A stretch of DNA of 64,000 nucleotides from assembly GCA_004352715.1 (NCBI GenBank), contig SCFE01000046.1, forward strand, positions 1,577,152-1,641,151, written 5' to 3'. Under the pieces are notes generated by a model, which was not told the origin of the DNA, made no database searches, and was given only the letters and a program-made list of their open reading frames with translations. The position numbers and the translations under genes were made by a program. Shown one piece after another: positions 21,392-32,309 of the stretch. Position 1 is the stretch's first letter; every line of letters begins with the position of its first letter. Source of the stretch: Hofstenia miamia (Eukaryota; Xenacoelomorpha; Acoela).

Positions 21392-23760
21392 ATGAAGTTT
21401 GAGACCCAAGAAGGAAGATTCTTCAAAGAACTAGATGCAGGAGAAAAGGCTACAGCTAAAGCAGGCGAGGACGTAGTAAGGTTCTGGGAGAATATATGGG
21501 GAAGTGCAGGACCAGAGATAGAGAGTGTGCAGATGCAGAAGGAATTTAGGCAAGAAGAAGAAGTAATCACAACTGCAAAGCTGAAGGAGGCTCTAAAGAA
21601 GATGAAGAACTGGAAGGCGCCAGGCAGAGATGAGGTACATGGGTATTGGCTGAAGACGTTNNNNNNNNNNNNNNNNNNNNNNNNNNNNNNNNNNNNNNNN
21701 NNNNNNNNNNNNNNNNNNNNNNNNNNNNNNNNNNNNNNNNNNNNNNNNNNNNNNNNNNNNNNNNNNNNNNNNNNNNNNNNNNNNNNNNNNNNNNNNNNNN
21801 NNNNNNNNNNNNNNNNNNNNNNNNNNNNNNNNNNNNNNNNNNNNNNNNNNNNNNNNNNNNNNNNNNNNNNNNNNNNNNNNNNNNNNNNNNNNNNNNNNNN
21901 NNNNNNNNNNNNNNNNNNNNNNNNNNNNNNNNNNNNNNNNNNNNNNNNNNNNNNNNNNNNNNNNNNNNNNNNNNNNNNNNNNNNNNNNNNNNNNNNNNNN
22001 NNNNNNNNNNNNNNNNNNNNNNNNNNNNNNNNNNNNNNNNNNNNNNNNNNNNNNNNNNNNNNNNNNNNNNNNNNNNNNNNNNNNNNNNNNNNNNNNNNNN
22101 NNNNNNNNNNNNNNNNNNNNNNNNNNNNNNNNNNNNNNNNNNNNNNNNNNNNNNNNNNNNNNNNNNNNNNNNNNNNNNNNNNNNNNNNNNNNNNNNNNNN
22201 NNNNNNNNNNNNNNNNNNNNNNNNNNNNNNNNNNNNNNNNNNNNNNNNNNNNNNNNNNNNNNNNNNNNNNNNNNNNNNNNNNNNNNNNNNNNNNNNNNNN
22301 NNNNNNNNNNNNNNNNNNNNNNNNNNNNNNNNNNNNNNNNNNNNNNNNNNNNNNNNNNNNNNNNNNNNNNNNNNNNNNNNGCAGTGGAGATACGATTGAG
22401 GAAGTCAAAGAGGGGTAAAAGTACTTAGGTGTGATAGAGAAAGATAGAACAGATCATGAGGAAATGAGGACGAGGTTAAGAAAAGAATACAAGAGGAGAG
22501 TAAGGAAGGTACTACAGAAGTCAGCATTGAATGGGCAGAACAGCATAAAGGCATGTAATACATGGGCGATACCAGTGTTGAGATATTTGGCAGGAATAGT
22601 TAGGTGGAACAAGAATGAACTGAGGGAATTAGACAGGGAGACAAGGAAGATACTAGCAACAGAGAGAGCATTCAACCTAAATGGAGATGTAGGTAAGCTG
22701 TACATGGCAAGGCATAAGGGAGGGAAAGGGCTGCTAAGTGTGGAGGATACTGTAGAAGCAAAAGCACTAGGGTTAAAGGAATATGTAGAAGAGCAACCTA
22801 GAGGATCCCTACTAGAGGTCACTAAGGAGTTAAGGAAAATAAGAACTGAGAGTGAAGGAAAGAAGGTATACCAGAGTAGGATGGAATCAGAGAGAGAAAC
22901 AAGGTATANNNNNNNNNNNNNNNNNNNNNNNNNNNNNNNNNNNNNNNNNNNNNNNNGGCTAAAGGAATATGTAGAAGAGCAACCTAGAGGATCCCTACTA
23001 GAGGTCACTAAGGAGTTAAGGAAAATAAGAACTGAGAGTGAAGGAAAGAAGGTATACCAGAGTAGGATGGAATCAGAGAGAGAAACAAGGTATAGGCAGA
23101 AGGCAATGCATGGAGAATACTGGAGAAACACAGAAATGTGTGACAGAGAAGAGAGCAACAAGTGGTTAAAGAAGGCAGGACTGAAGAGAGAAACAGAAGC
23201 ACTGATAATGGCAGCACAGGAGCAAGCAATAAGAACTAACTGAATGAAGAAGCATATAGACAGAAGAGTAGAAGTAAGTGATAACTGTAGGCTATGTAAC
23301 AAAGAGGCGGAGACAGTAGATCATCTGATAGCAGGGTGTGAGAAGTTGGCACAGAATGAGTATAAAGTCAGGCATGACAAGGTGGGAAGAATGGTACACT
23401 GGAATTTGAGCAGGCAGCATGGGTTAGAAGCAGGAGACAAGAGTAGTATAAATCTAAGGCAACCCCGTGCCACAAATGACCTTTCGACCTTGGCGGGGAT
23501 GTCTGTGATGTAATTATGTACTACTGACAAGCCACAGGGCGTCATAGAAAATGAGAAGGTTAAGATACTGTGGGACTTCAACATACAGACAAGCAAGGTG
23601 ATAGAAGCACGGAGGCCAGACATAGTAGTGGTAGACAAAGAGAAGATTAGGAACAGTGATAGACATAGCAGTACCAAAGGACAGAAATGTAGACAGCAAG
23701 GAGAAAGAGAAGATAGACAAGTATAGAGAGTTGGCAGAGGAAANAGTCCTGAGGAAAGCT
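21392..23760 (+). pseudogene. RLE-type LINE polyprotein: RT, CCHC knuckle, restriction-like endonuclease
   Basis: Before the gap: KMKNWKAPGRDEVHGYWLK, the RT finger motif of this group. After it: KYLGVIEKD, then ACNTWAIPVLRYLAGIVRW and YMARHKGGKGLLSVEDTVEA, the conserved thumb/linker. CRLCNKEAETVDHLIAGC (about 23289-23342) is the C-x2-C-x7-H-x4-C knuckle that precedes the endonuclease. RRPDIVVVDKEK near 23611-23645 carries the PD...D-x-K-like signature of the nuclease. Stops lie at 22416, 23240 and 23511, and a frameshift near 23655. The catalytic RT motifs would lie in the gap and cannot be checked. Confidence 0.75.
22771..23094. repeat. False tandem copy around a 48-base N gap
   Basis: The 138 bases before the gap (22771-22908) recur after it (22957-23094) with a single difference. 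Both encode the same protein stretch of the RLE LINE. The simplest reading is overlapping contig ends that were scaffolded, not merged, so the protein is shorter here than it appears. Confidence 0.85.
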
Positions 23761-23830
23761 CTCAGACTACCTGGAAACTGGTGAGTTCCCCGAGCTGAAA
23801 GGAATACAAGCATGAAGCTGTGCGAAATAA

Positions 23831-23850
23831 GAATAATAATAATAATAATT
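23831..23850. repeat. (AAT)n tract, 3' side of the RLE LINE
   Basis: Six to seven AAT units end the element region. See the 5' TAA tract at 21257-21312. Confidence 0.85.
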
Positions 23851-23985
23851 AAGCAGGTTAGGGCGGAACAAAACAAAAATTAAAAAGTCAAATCAATCGA
23901 CAACGAGAACAGTCACACAGGATGAACTATAAGCAGATGGAAGAGTAGTCAAAGTGAGACAAAGGAACATTGAAGAGGAAAGACA

Positions 23986-26332
23986 TCAAAGATTTCTTGA
24001 AGGTCGTGGACCTGGAAAAAAATCAATGGCAGTTGGAGGATTTGGAGTCAGTAAGAAATTAGCAGAAGCACAAACACGATTGAAAAATGAGTGAAGGGTG
24101 CGATAGTTCTTGAGACGACGAACAGAGAACATGACAGCACCAACAGCGCGAGTAGAGTGGGAGCTAGAGAACGAGATAAAATCAAATGGATCAAGGTCTA
24201 ACTTCCGAGTCAGTAAACGATTGAACAGGAGGGGATCACAGGCATGAAAGTGGAGTGACAGTGAGAGAGTCGAGAATTTCCGCAGAGCGTCTTTATAGGC
24301 CAAAGGGAAAGCGTATTTCTGGAAACGTTCCATGGAGTGTAACAAAGCACAAGAAGGCCACCAACAGGAAGAAGCGTAGAGAAGAATGGCGCGAGGAATG
24401 AACAAAGAGAGTTTCACAGCGGACGAGGTATTAAAAGGAACATTACGGAAAAAGGCAAATAGTGAAGAATTAGCTTTGTAGAGACGCAAAGACACATGTC
24501 CAGTCCAATTTAAGTTTGCAGCAAGTTGAACTCCAAGATGTGTGTGATGAGAAGCAAGGTTCACAGATAGAGGCAAATCAGAAGGGGGCACAGAAAAGGA
24601 AATACCACATGTCTTGGTAGCGCTAAAATCAAGATGGTTGACAGAGGACCAAGTTGACAAGTGCTCAAGATCAGAAGAAATGTTAGAAGCAAAAGACCAG
24701 CCGAAATAAAAAATCACAGTGTCGTCGACATACAACAGGCAAGACGAGTTGAGAACAGAATGAAGGAGGTCGTTAATGGCAACGAGGAAGAAAAGAAAAG
24801 CAAACACTGAGCCTTGAGGTGCACCACTAGCAACGGGGACAAGAGAAGAGATAGACGAGTTGATTTTGACACACTGGTGGCGATTGGTCAGGTAAGACTG
24901 GAACAGTTCGATGAAATCCGCATCAAAACCAAATAAACGCAACTTGTCAATCAGAATGGAATGAGGGAGGCGATCAAACACTTTTGAGATTTCAAGAAAG
25001 ATAATACAACNGGGGGGGGACATTCCACCATGTCCCCCCCTGGGTACGCCACTGGTTGCCATGCTGAGAAGAGATGACGTGAGGAATTTTTGGGAATACA
25101 TAACGAAAAACAAGGCGTTCAAAGATGATAGACATTCGAGATAGAATAGCTATTGGGCGGTAGGACGTGACCTGCGAGGAGGGAAGCTGATTAAATTTTA
25201 ACAGCGGAGAAATCCAAGATGTCTTCCAACAGGCGGGATAGCGCTTAGAGGACCAAATGAAGTAGTAAATATGCTTTAAATGGATAGAAAGCGTAGAGGA
25301 GGTTTCATGAATTACAAAGTAAGGGACACCACCAGGATAGCAAGGACCAGACAACTTGCAAGATGTAAGCATGAGAGAAATATCATGGGCGCTAAAGTCA
25401 ATATCACAAAGTCGGATTAGCGGGGAGGCAGCAGGCGGACCAGGGCACATGGAGACAGGTTTAGAGAAGTTAGAAGCACAATACGCTTTGAACAGATCAG
25501 ATTTCTCCAGGTCAGAGTGAGCAGAAAAAAGTTTGATCTCAAATTGGGGAGCTCAGCCTTGGAATGAAGATAACACAGGAAGGAATAAAATTCTTGAAGA
25601 GAACTGAATGAAAAGCTAGACAGAAAGGAGACTTTGTCAAGTTCCATAAAATTGAATGGCGTTTGTAAGTTCCAATTTATTCAAGGAAGTAGGAGAAAAT
25701 ACAAGTTGTTCAAGAGAATAGCAGGCAAAAACTTCTAAAACTGCAGACTCATAAGTATCAGTAGAGTCGAGTGCATTCCAGCAGACATTAGGAAGATTGA
25801 AGTCACCACAATCAAGAAAATGAGGACGAATGGAAAAGCCAATGTGACGAGAGAGGGAGATAGACTTGTCATGAAAAGACTCGAACATAGATGATAAATC
25901 AGCAATGGGAATGCAAAAGGCATTTTTTGAAGAAGTGTTGTAAACGCAGAGAAACAATATGATCACTGAGAACAACAGCACAGCCCCAACAGAAATCGAA
26001 GGATAATGAATCGAATGAGATGGGACGGATGTCAAGGTTAGGAAGATGTGAAGCAATGAGAACACCTCCATGACGACCACTGGAGCGATCCATACGAGAA
26101 AAAACTTTAAGAGTAGATCAAGCCAGGTTTCAGTGATGAAAATGAAGTCAACAGGAGACTGTAAGAAGAAGTTATAAAAACTAAGCCGCCGGTTCAAAGA
26201 TATAAGACTGTGGGCATTGGCAAACAATAAGGAAAAGTCAGAGTTATGGGGGAGGAAGTTCAGAGTGAGATAGTCAGTCACGGTGAGGCGCATTATGGTG
26301 GAGGGGAGGAAGGCCAAAAGATTTGCGCTCAT
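23986..26332 (-). mobile_element. CR1/jockey-like APE-type LINE, decayed
   Basis: On the minus strand, an endonuclease domain at the high-coordinate end is followed by a linker and then the RT, the standard order for an APE-type LINE. The element is broken by frameshifts and by a junction at 25011-25060. No clear target-site duplication was found. Confidence 0.75.
23986..26332 (-). pseudogene. APE endonuclease and reverse transcriptase of the CR1/jockey-like LINE
   Basis: Endonuclease (25637-26332): FANAHSLISLNRRL, then VDFIFITETWLD with the catalytic Glu, GRHGGVLIAS in a shifted frame (25899-26093), and DCGDFNLPNVCW. A linker occupies 25417-25647. RT part 1 (to about 25060): KRYPACWKTSWISPLLKF and VTSYRPIAILS. 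RT part 2 (23986-25005): ISKVFDRLPHSILIDKL, GAPQGSVFAFLFFLVAINDL, and LLYVDDTVIF with the catalytic pair in VDD form. About 40-60 residues between SSQHG and the ISKVFD block are missing at the 25011 junction. At least two frameshifts lie in the endonuclease. Confidence 0.8.
25011..25060. other. Junction in the LINE: single N, G run and a transposon-end-like motif
   Basis: An N at 25011 is followed by nine Gs and, read on the minus strand, by CCAGTGGCGTACCCAGGGGG. The GTGGCGTA(C/G)CCAGG motif is common at the ends of repeats in many invertebrate genomes. It replaces part of the RT. Either a small element inserted with a deletion, or the assembly joined two copies here. Confidence 0.5.
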
Positions 26333-26410
26333 CGTCAGAGAGGCTGTAATAACAAATCAAGATGCCTTTAGACCACACATTAGAGGATCTAAACGACGAT
26401 GTTCTTGAAA

Positions 26411-28099
26411 AATGAACAAACTGTGCTATATTTACACACAAAAATTGTCTTATGTACAAATTTCAAGTTAAAGCAATCCTCTTTAGATACACGTGTATCA
26501 TGGACAACACACTGATATAATTAATCTAATATATATTATAGATCTTTCAATAGCTATTATATTGAAATTCTTATAACTAAAAAACTAGCTAAATAATAAT
26601 ATTTTCTTGTAGTATGAAAGTACTATTGTCATAGTAAAATGTTACTCTTGGTTAAACTTTATGCTAAACGGGTATCATGCTCATAAACGACGCTAATGCG
26701 CTGCATAAGACAGCATTTTGGACGCAATATTTACTCAAAAATAGGTTATTTGTCAGATCATGTTTTTAACAAGCCTGGCTGTCATGTACTGAAATGTTCG
26801 TGTATTCATTATTCATTTATAACGAAATATTTAATCATGTAGATATTTAATATTTAGTGTAGGTATTTTGTATATTAGTATAATTTGCTTAATATATCAA
26901 AAAAGTAAACATTTGTTTTCAATTTCTTAAATTGGAATGCGTTATAAGACAAATTACAAGCAATTGTGAAAGAAATCTAGCGACGAATAAATTATATTTA
27001 GCAATATTTCTACATTTTCTGGCTTAAGTCCATTCTGCCATGTGCTGGATTGGAAACTGAATATTCAAAACACGGGGTTCGAGCTGAAAGAATAAAATGT
27101 ATTTCGTGAATTTCAAAATTTTAATTAAGTAGATGGTTATGATATATAAAATAAACCCTCCTGTGTATCATGTGGGTACTATTGTGTTATCTCCCCAACC
27201 TCACAAATAATTGCAAAATAAGCAAGTTTATCAAAATAATAATTATATACCTAACCCAAACCCCTTCTCAATCTCAACTTTAACACAAACCATAATTCTA
27301 AAACCCTAAACTAAGCCAACTCATACCTTAGTTCTACAAAAAAACAATGTGTAGAATGATATGCAAATTTATTAATATTAGTAAGTTTCAATAAGAATTA
27401 TAAAATAATTATAATATACTACTATTAATATGGTAATTAGTGGTTCAACCACGCGGCTTTTATTTGTTTACAAAGCAATTATAAGATTTAGCAATGTATA
27501 TTTAATGAACACAGCGCATTTCCCTCAATCTTTTCACGTAGTTATTTTGTTTCATAGCCTTTGCGTTGTTTACATAACTTAAAACGAATACGTTGAGTCC
27601 ACCCTATCATGGTGAAGAACATTGTATCATGGTAGGTTTATGTTGTGGGGTAAAATTAGGGTTGGTGTTGAATTTAGCTTAAAGTTAGAGTGGTGTTTAG
27701 GGTTATGTTTTGGGTTAGAGTTAGGCATATAGTTGAAGTTTAGAGTTGTGGTTTACACGATGGTTTGGGTTAGGGTTATAATTATTACGTTGATAAATTA
27801 GCTTATCTTTGCAAAAATTTGAGTGGGGCGAGATTACTCACAAGTACCATCATGTATAATATCCTCAAGTAGGTGTTTAGGCCTCGACCCGGTTGGCTAT
27901 CATGTACATTAGAGAATGAACAAACTGTGCTATATTTACACACAAAAATTGTCTTATGTACAAATTTCAAGTTAAAGCAAGCCTCTTTAGATACACGTGT
28001 ATCATGGCCAAACACACTGATATAATTAATCTAATATATATTATAGATCTTTCAATAGCTATTATATTGAAATTCTTATAACTAAAAAACTAGCTAAAT
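26411..28099. repeat. Two direct copies of a 184-bp segment, 1.3 kb apart
   Basis: Copy 1 is 26411-26594 and copy 2 is 27915-28099, about 98% identical with one indel. Both start aatgaacaaactgtgc and end at ctagctaaat. The long-TIR element at 27160-27862 lies between them, close to copy 2. No protein is recognised in the repeat itself. Confidence 0.8.
27160..27862. mobile_element. Non-coding long-TIR element with degenerate telomere-like subterminal repeats
   Basis: The left arm (about 27164-27335) and the reverse complement of the right arm (about 27655-27862) align over at least 95 bp. Shared parts include gtatcatg-gggtac, ttgcaaa-taagc, tttatcaa and taataattata. Inside each arm are irregular CCCTAA/TTAGGG-like runs (aaaccctaaact near 27300; ttagggttat and ggttagggtt at 27690-27780). 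No transposase is present. It resembles a foldback element or MITE; the superfamily is not determined. Confidence 0.55.
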
Positions 28100-28425
28100 T
28101 TAAATAACTTTATCCGCAACTTAATTGCATATCCATGTACTTATCATAATGGATTTTTATTTTTCCCTAAAATCAAGAAAATTTAAATTCAAGGGAATAA
28201 ACCCTAGCAGTACACTAACTCTTACTCAGACTGTACATTCTTTCAAGGCACAAAATTGTTAAAATTATCACAAGCTAAATGGGTTTTTAGGTTTGCCTCA
28301 AAAAACTATATAAAATACTGAAAACAACCATTACGACGGCCACTACTGATATATTTCAAAAGAAATTATGGTATTTAACCAATAAAAAAAAGAGTGTTAG
28401 CAAATGAAATTTACGCTAATAAGTA
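28100..28425. other. No gene seen
   Basis: AT-rich sequence between the 184-bp repeat and the solo LTR. Confidence 0.5.
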
Positions 28426-28429
28426 ATAT

Positions 28430-28653
28430 TGTAACATCAGTTGGTAGTTGTTATTTATCGGCCAGATCACGTGCTTTTCGTGCTGACTAGTTGTTTTCAT
28501 GTTTGTAAATATTGTAAATACGAATTGTATATAAGACACCATGTTCTCTTGTTCGCTAAATCACTGTTGCTCTAGTATATGCTCACCTCAGCGACCTTCT
28601 GCTTTGACACTAAGTCCTTTGGCAAATTCTAGATTCAATACAGTGATTCTACA
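28430..28653 (+). mobile_element. Solo LTR (224 bp) with 4-bp target-site duplication
   Basis: It begins TGTAACATCAG and ends GATTCTACA, so the ends are TG...CA. atat flanks both sides (28426-28429 and 28654-28657). A TATA box, TATATAAG, lies at 28528-28535. No primer-binding site or polypurine tract adjoins it, so this is the product of LTR-LTR recombination. It is unrelated in sequence to the LTR of element A. The family is not assigned. Confidence 0.65.
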
Positions 28654-28659
28654 ATATTT

Positions 28660-30155
28660 AACAAGAAAATAGTTTAAGAATTAATTTCTCGTCAATAAAA
28701 AAGAAACGCTTATTTCACTTGATTTATCAAATATGAACTAGGGAACATAAGAAATATTTAATGATATCATATTCAACTATTTTTGAAGTGCATAGTATGT
28801 TATAATTTAATTATTAGATTGACTAATTTTAACCAATAGACTGATGGCTGTCAACGAATACGATCGAGCGAATGAAATTGATCCACACTAAAATTAATTT
28901 GTTTTACTCTTAACTTATTCCAGATTCTTTGTATCAAAAATCATATGCGAATTTATACGTAAGCATTGCTAAGAATTCGTTTTGTTAGAAAAATCCGTCC
29001 GGTGCAGTTCGACTCCTGCCGAGTCCTTTAAATTAATACCATTTATATATATTTGAAAAATCGCGACTTGTTAATATATTCCATATTAAGTCACCATCGC
29101 AAATATGATGCTTCTTCATACGTGCTTTAATTGTTATTAACTTTGTACAAACTAGAAAATATACTTATGCAGGATTTAATGGTCCTCGGATTAATAACCC
29201 ATATTGAAAGTGGGGGTATCATGAGAGAACCCAACTCTCTCTTTGTAACCAGTTTTTAAATATGCATTGACTAGCAGTGACTTCACAAAACTAGATTTTT
29301 CAAAATTGAACTTCAAAAATCTTCTTTTTCAAGATCATGAAGTTCAAACATATAATTAATATTAATCAATATTAAGTAGTGACAAAATATACTTATTGCA
29401 ATAATTTGCAATAGTGGGAAAAGGCCCATTTTATACTAAATTGCTCGCAATTTTTGTATCAATAAATCCTTCATTTAGTAATAATAAGGAGCCCTTGTTT
29501 AAATTCTAAGAACTGTACTTTAATAAATTTAATATCTTTAACTATTTGGCAAGTCCAAAATTTAGACATTTTATCCTTATACTGTTTTTGAGGGGTTAAT
29601 ATGTTCGAAATCCAAAAATTTCGAAAAGTACAACTGTACTACTAATTATAAGTAGAACTTGTAAAGATTAAATTTTATGAATTAAATTGTTATTAAATAC
29701 ATTTTGCAGTTTATGAAGAACTAAATATTTTAATAATTCTGCTATTATAATCCAATAAGTTTACTAGGGATTGATTCTAGTCACTATTATCAAAAAATTT
29801 TGAAAACAAAGTTCTAATGATATCAATTGTATTGAATCTTAATCCTAGCCCTCCTCCTACTCCTAAGAAGCATTTTCAATTTCCTTAACTCAAAATTTAA
29901 TGAAAACTTTCACAATCAGCATTTTTCAAAATTTTTGGATTTCAACATTTTTGGACAACACCAATTTTGAGGGATACTGGGTTTTACCTCTAATGAAAAC
30001 TTTCTAAGAAACACTAAAATTTCCAACTAAATTAAGTTTGGAAGCAATTCATCCCATTTTGCCCTTAAGAACATAAAATGTCTTTCTGAAAACCAATCAA
30101 CAATAAGTGATTCCAAAATAAAGAGGAACAACAATCCACTGAAAACAAACCAAAA
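28660..30155. other. No gene seen; one tRNA-like fragment
   Basis: AT-rich. At about 28996-29028, gtgcagttcgactcctgcc resembles the T-arm and B-box of a tRNA, but no acceptor stem or anticodon arm can be drawn. It is a relic at best. Confidence 0.45.
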
Positions 30156-30159
30156 GTAA

Positions 30160-30600
30160 TCAACCTAAACAAAGTTCACTTCAAAAAGTGTGGACAAAAA
30201 AAACACAACAGTCCCAACTGCATGAAAACCATTCACCTTATTGCTGACGAAGGCTGTTACTACATAGATGACAAAGAAATCTATTACTCCAACTCAAATT
30301 CAAAGATGATTTAAGCAAATAAGAGCACCAACTTCCAGCTGTAAATGCATGATCCTGTTAACAACAACCTTGAATGAAAATACAATACCACTAATGATAA
30401 AGGGGATTGTCATCCAGGCAACTGTAGATACTGGTTTATCTGTTTCTATCATGTTGGACACAATTATGTGCATTAATCAAATCAGCATTCCAAGAGATAA
30501 TATTGAGCCACATAACCATTTTTTAGTAAAGGTGATTACCTCAATACCAAAGGGTTGATCAAGTCTTTAGAATTTAACTTTCTCATGATACAGTTATTGT
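30160..30600 (+). pseudogene. Gag-protease relic of a Ty3/gypsy element related to A and B
   Basis: KCGQKKHNSPNC near 30190-30225 matches a retroviral-type CCHC knuckle whose first Cys is lost. Downstream, an open piece (30349-30558) has MIKGIVIQATVDTGLSVSIM, in which VDTG is the aspartic protease active site and the surroundings resemble element B's protease. Stops follow at once. It lies just upstream of element A's 5' LTR, in the same orientation, and is a separate, older copy. Confidence 0.6.
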
Positions 30601-31004
30601 AGGTACAACAAATCACACATTGCATTACTGTGGCATCAGCATGAAAATCTATGTTGATTAACAACAGGATTTGCTGATGACACAGTAATTAACAGCCTGA
30701 CTCCAGTGCTAGAATGAGGCTATTCCTAATAGTAGTTAAAGGTAACATGGGAGATCAGGTAAGGGAAGGGTGCGTGGCCACACTTGGCTGACCTGATACA
30801 GAGAACCTTTATAGAAAGAGTCATATAAGACAGGAGCCCAAATTCAAGTAAAGACAAAGAGAAGCTTATAAGTTCTTGGGTTCAAAGTGTACCTTATGTG
30901 CTTGTGTACCTAAGTTCAGTGCAGGCCTCAGCTCATGATATTTAAGTGCTGCATTAAATATAATATATATAATGAAAGACAAGTGGTTGTGAAAATACTT
31001 ATAC
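30601..31004. other. No gene seen
   Basis: Sequence between the relic and the 5' LTR. The four bases before the LTR are atac. Confidence 0.5.
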
Positions 31005-31882
31005 TGTAGAGTTGCTCAGGGATTTTTGTGATTTTATTCTTTTCAATCTTTATTTTGTATTATTACGTCACTATGAGGTTAGTAGCTATTTTCGAGCTTA
31101 GGTTACTACTGCTAGTTTAATGTGCCCTCAATTGTGCTTATTGTTGCTCAATTTTTATTTTGCGAGGGAAAAGAATTCAATCATGTTNTTAAACATTTTG
31201 TATAAAACCTGAGAACAATGTAGCAATAGCTTAATAGATTTTGTCTACTCTCAACTGCTGTATTTACTGTTGTATTTTCTATTTATTTATTATATTAATG
31301 AAACTTTTTGCTTAAGATCAGCGACAATTCGGGAGTGCTTTCACCAGCACAGGGCGACACATTGCTTCTGGGGGTCTATTGAATACCCAGTCCGAATTGT
31401 GGACTCATTAAGTTATGAATACAGTTATGTCTAAGGAAATAATAAATCTCTCTTTCATAGTTCAACACGTACATGCACTTATAAAATCTAACACTGTGAT
31501 GATACCATGCCATTGGCTAGCACGAATATCTGGCAATTACAGATTATTTAATAGTGAGCTGAGAGATAACAATGAAAATGAGAGTTTGTATTTTCTGAAG
31601 TGAGATAGAAATTAATCAAGTGAGACAAATAGGGTAGCACCAGTCAATAGGTTAAGCACTTTACTTTTGGACGCTTCACTTTGGCTGGAAGCCATAGGAA
31701 TTGGTCATCTTGGATTTTACCTAAAGTAGTTTTGTTACTTGGATGAATTACCAATGTTATATCTATAAGTTCTATGTTATGTTTGTTCCCAGAATCGTGG
31801 CTGTTATGTAAATGCTATTCAAACCTTCTGCAGAGTCAATTAAGTTTCTAGTTAAGTTTCCCTATCAGCCCATGAGTCTACA
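31005..31882 (+). repeat. 5' LTR of element A
   Basis: It starts TGTAGAGTTGCTC and ends GAGTCTACA, giving perfect TGTAGA/TCTACA inverted ends. A TATA-like tgtataaaacc lies at about 31200. The N at 31188 replaces about 45 bp that are present in the 3' LTR. The first 200 bp differ from the 3' LTR at several sites; the rest is almost identical. Confidence 0.85.
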
Positions 31883-31901
31883 TGGCGACCGTGACAGGAC
31901 G
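31883..31901 (+). promoter_or_regulatory. Primer-binding site of element A
   Basis: TGGCGACCGTGACAGGACG directly follows the CA end of the LTR. It starts with TGG, the complement of a tRNA CCA end, as in most LTR retrotransposons. The tRNA is not identified. The same sequence follows the second LTR at 42493. Confidence 0.75.
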
Positions 31902-32309
31902 CTGACATGATAACTGTTTAATCTTGTTGTTTTTCTTTTGATGGTTTGGCTGTTAGTGGTTTTCTTTTTGGTGTGTTTCAGCTGGGATAGTTGTTTCCCG
32001 TGATCACTATGGAACTTTTGAGTAAGTTTACCTATCAATGTATGAATTAACTTCCTCACCCTTGAAGGATGATGACAAAGCCCTTAGTGTTTCTTATTTT
32101 GGCTGATGTCACTTGTTAAATTTCTTGTTTGTTTCACTTTTACTAGTGCTTTGATACGTTGGATTTATTACCAAGTACTGCCGTGTTCGTTTTTCCCCAG
32201 TTTGGTCTGTTAATTGTCGTTACCTCCATAAGTGGCTTTTTGCTCTCATGTGTGTAGAAGGGCTCCCCATTGTCAATCTTGGAAATCGTTGTTTTTTTCC
32301 CAAGTTATA

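Larger units (their letters stand above)
21372..23850 (+). mobile_element. Restriction-like-endonuclease (RLE) non-LTR retrotransposon, 5'-truncated
   Basis: RT fingers at the left, a 720-base gap (21661-22380), then RT thumb/linker, a CCHC knuckle and a PD-(D/E)XK-type endonuclease, in the order typical of the R2/R4/NeSL group. It is bounded by TAA/AAT microsatellites. Known: the R4-clade element Dong inserts specifically into TAA repeats. An AAT tail could instead be the element's own 3' terminus. The clade was not determined. Confidence 0.75.

Noticed and set aside
21130-21570. Minus-strand ORF of 146 codons with poly-Ile
   Set aside because: It crosses the TAA microsatellite, which reads as Ile repeats, and is antisense to the LINE coding region.
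28996-29028. tRNA gene
   Set aside because: Only a T-arm-like hairpin with a B-box-like sequence is present. The loop has the wrong length for a clean T-arm, and there is no acceptor stem, D-arm or anticodon arm.
29205-29250. Possible LTR start after a purine tract (gtgggggtatcatgagagaac), with a similar sequence near 49505-49540
   Set aside because: Suggestive of a polypurine tract and LTR edge, but no second LTR, primer-binding site or duplication was found.
31865-32059. Small minus-strand ORF conserved in both LTR copies (also 42475-42669)
   Set aside because: It is duplicated only because the LTR and leader are duplicated. It spans the LTR end and primer-binding site and has no motif.
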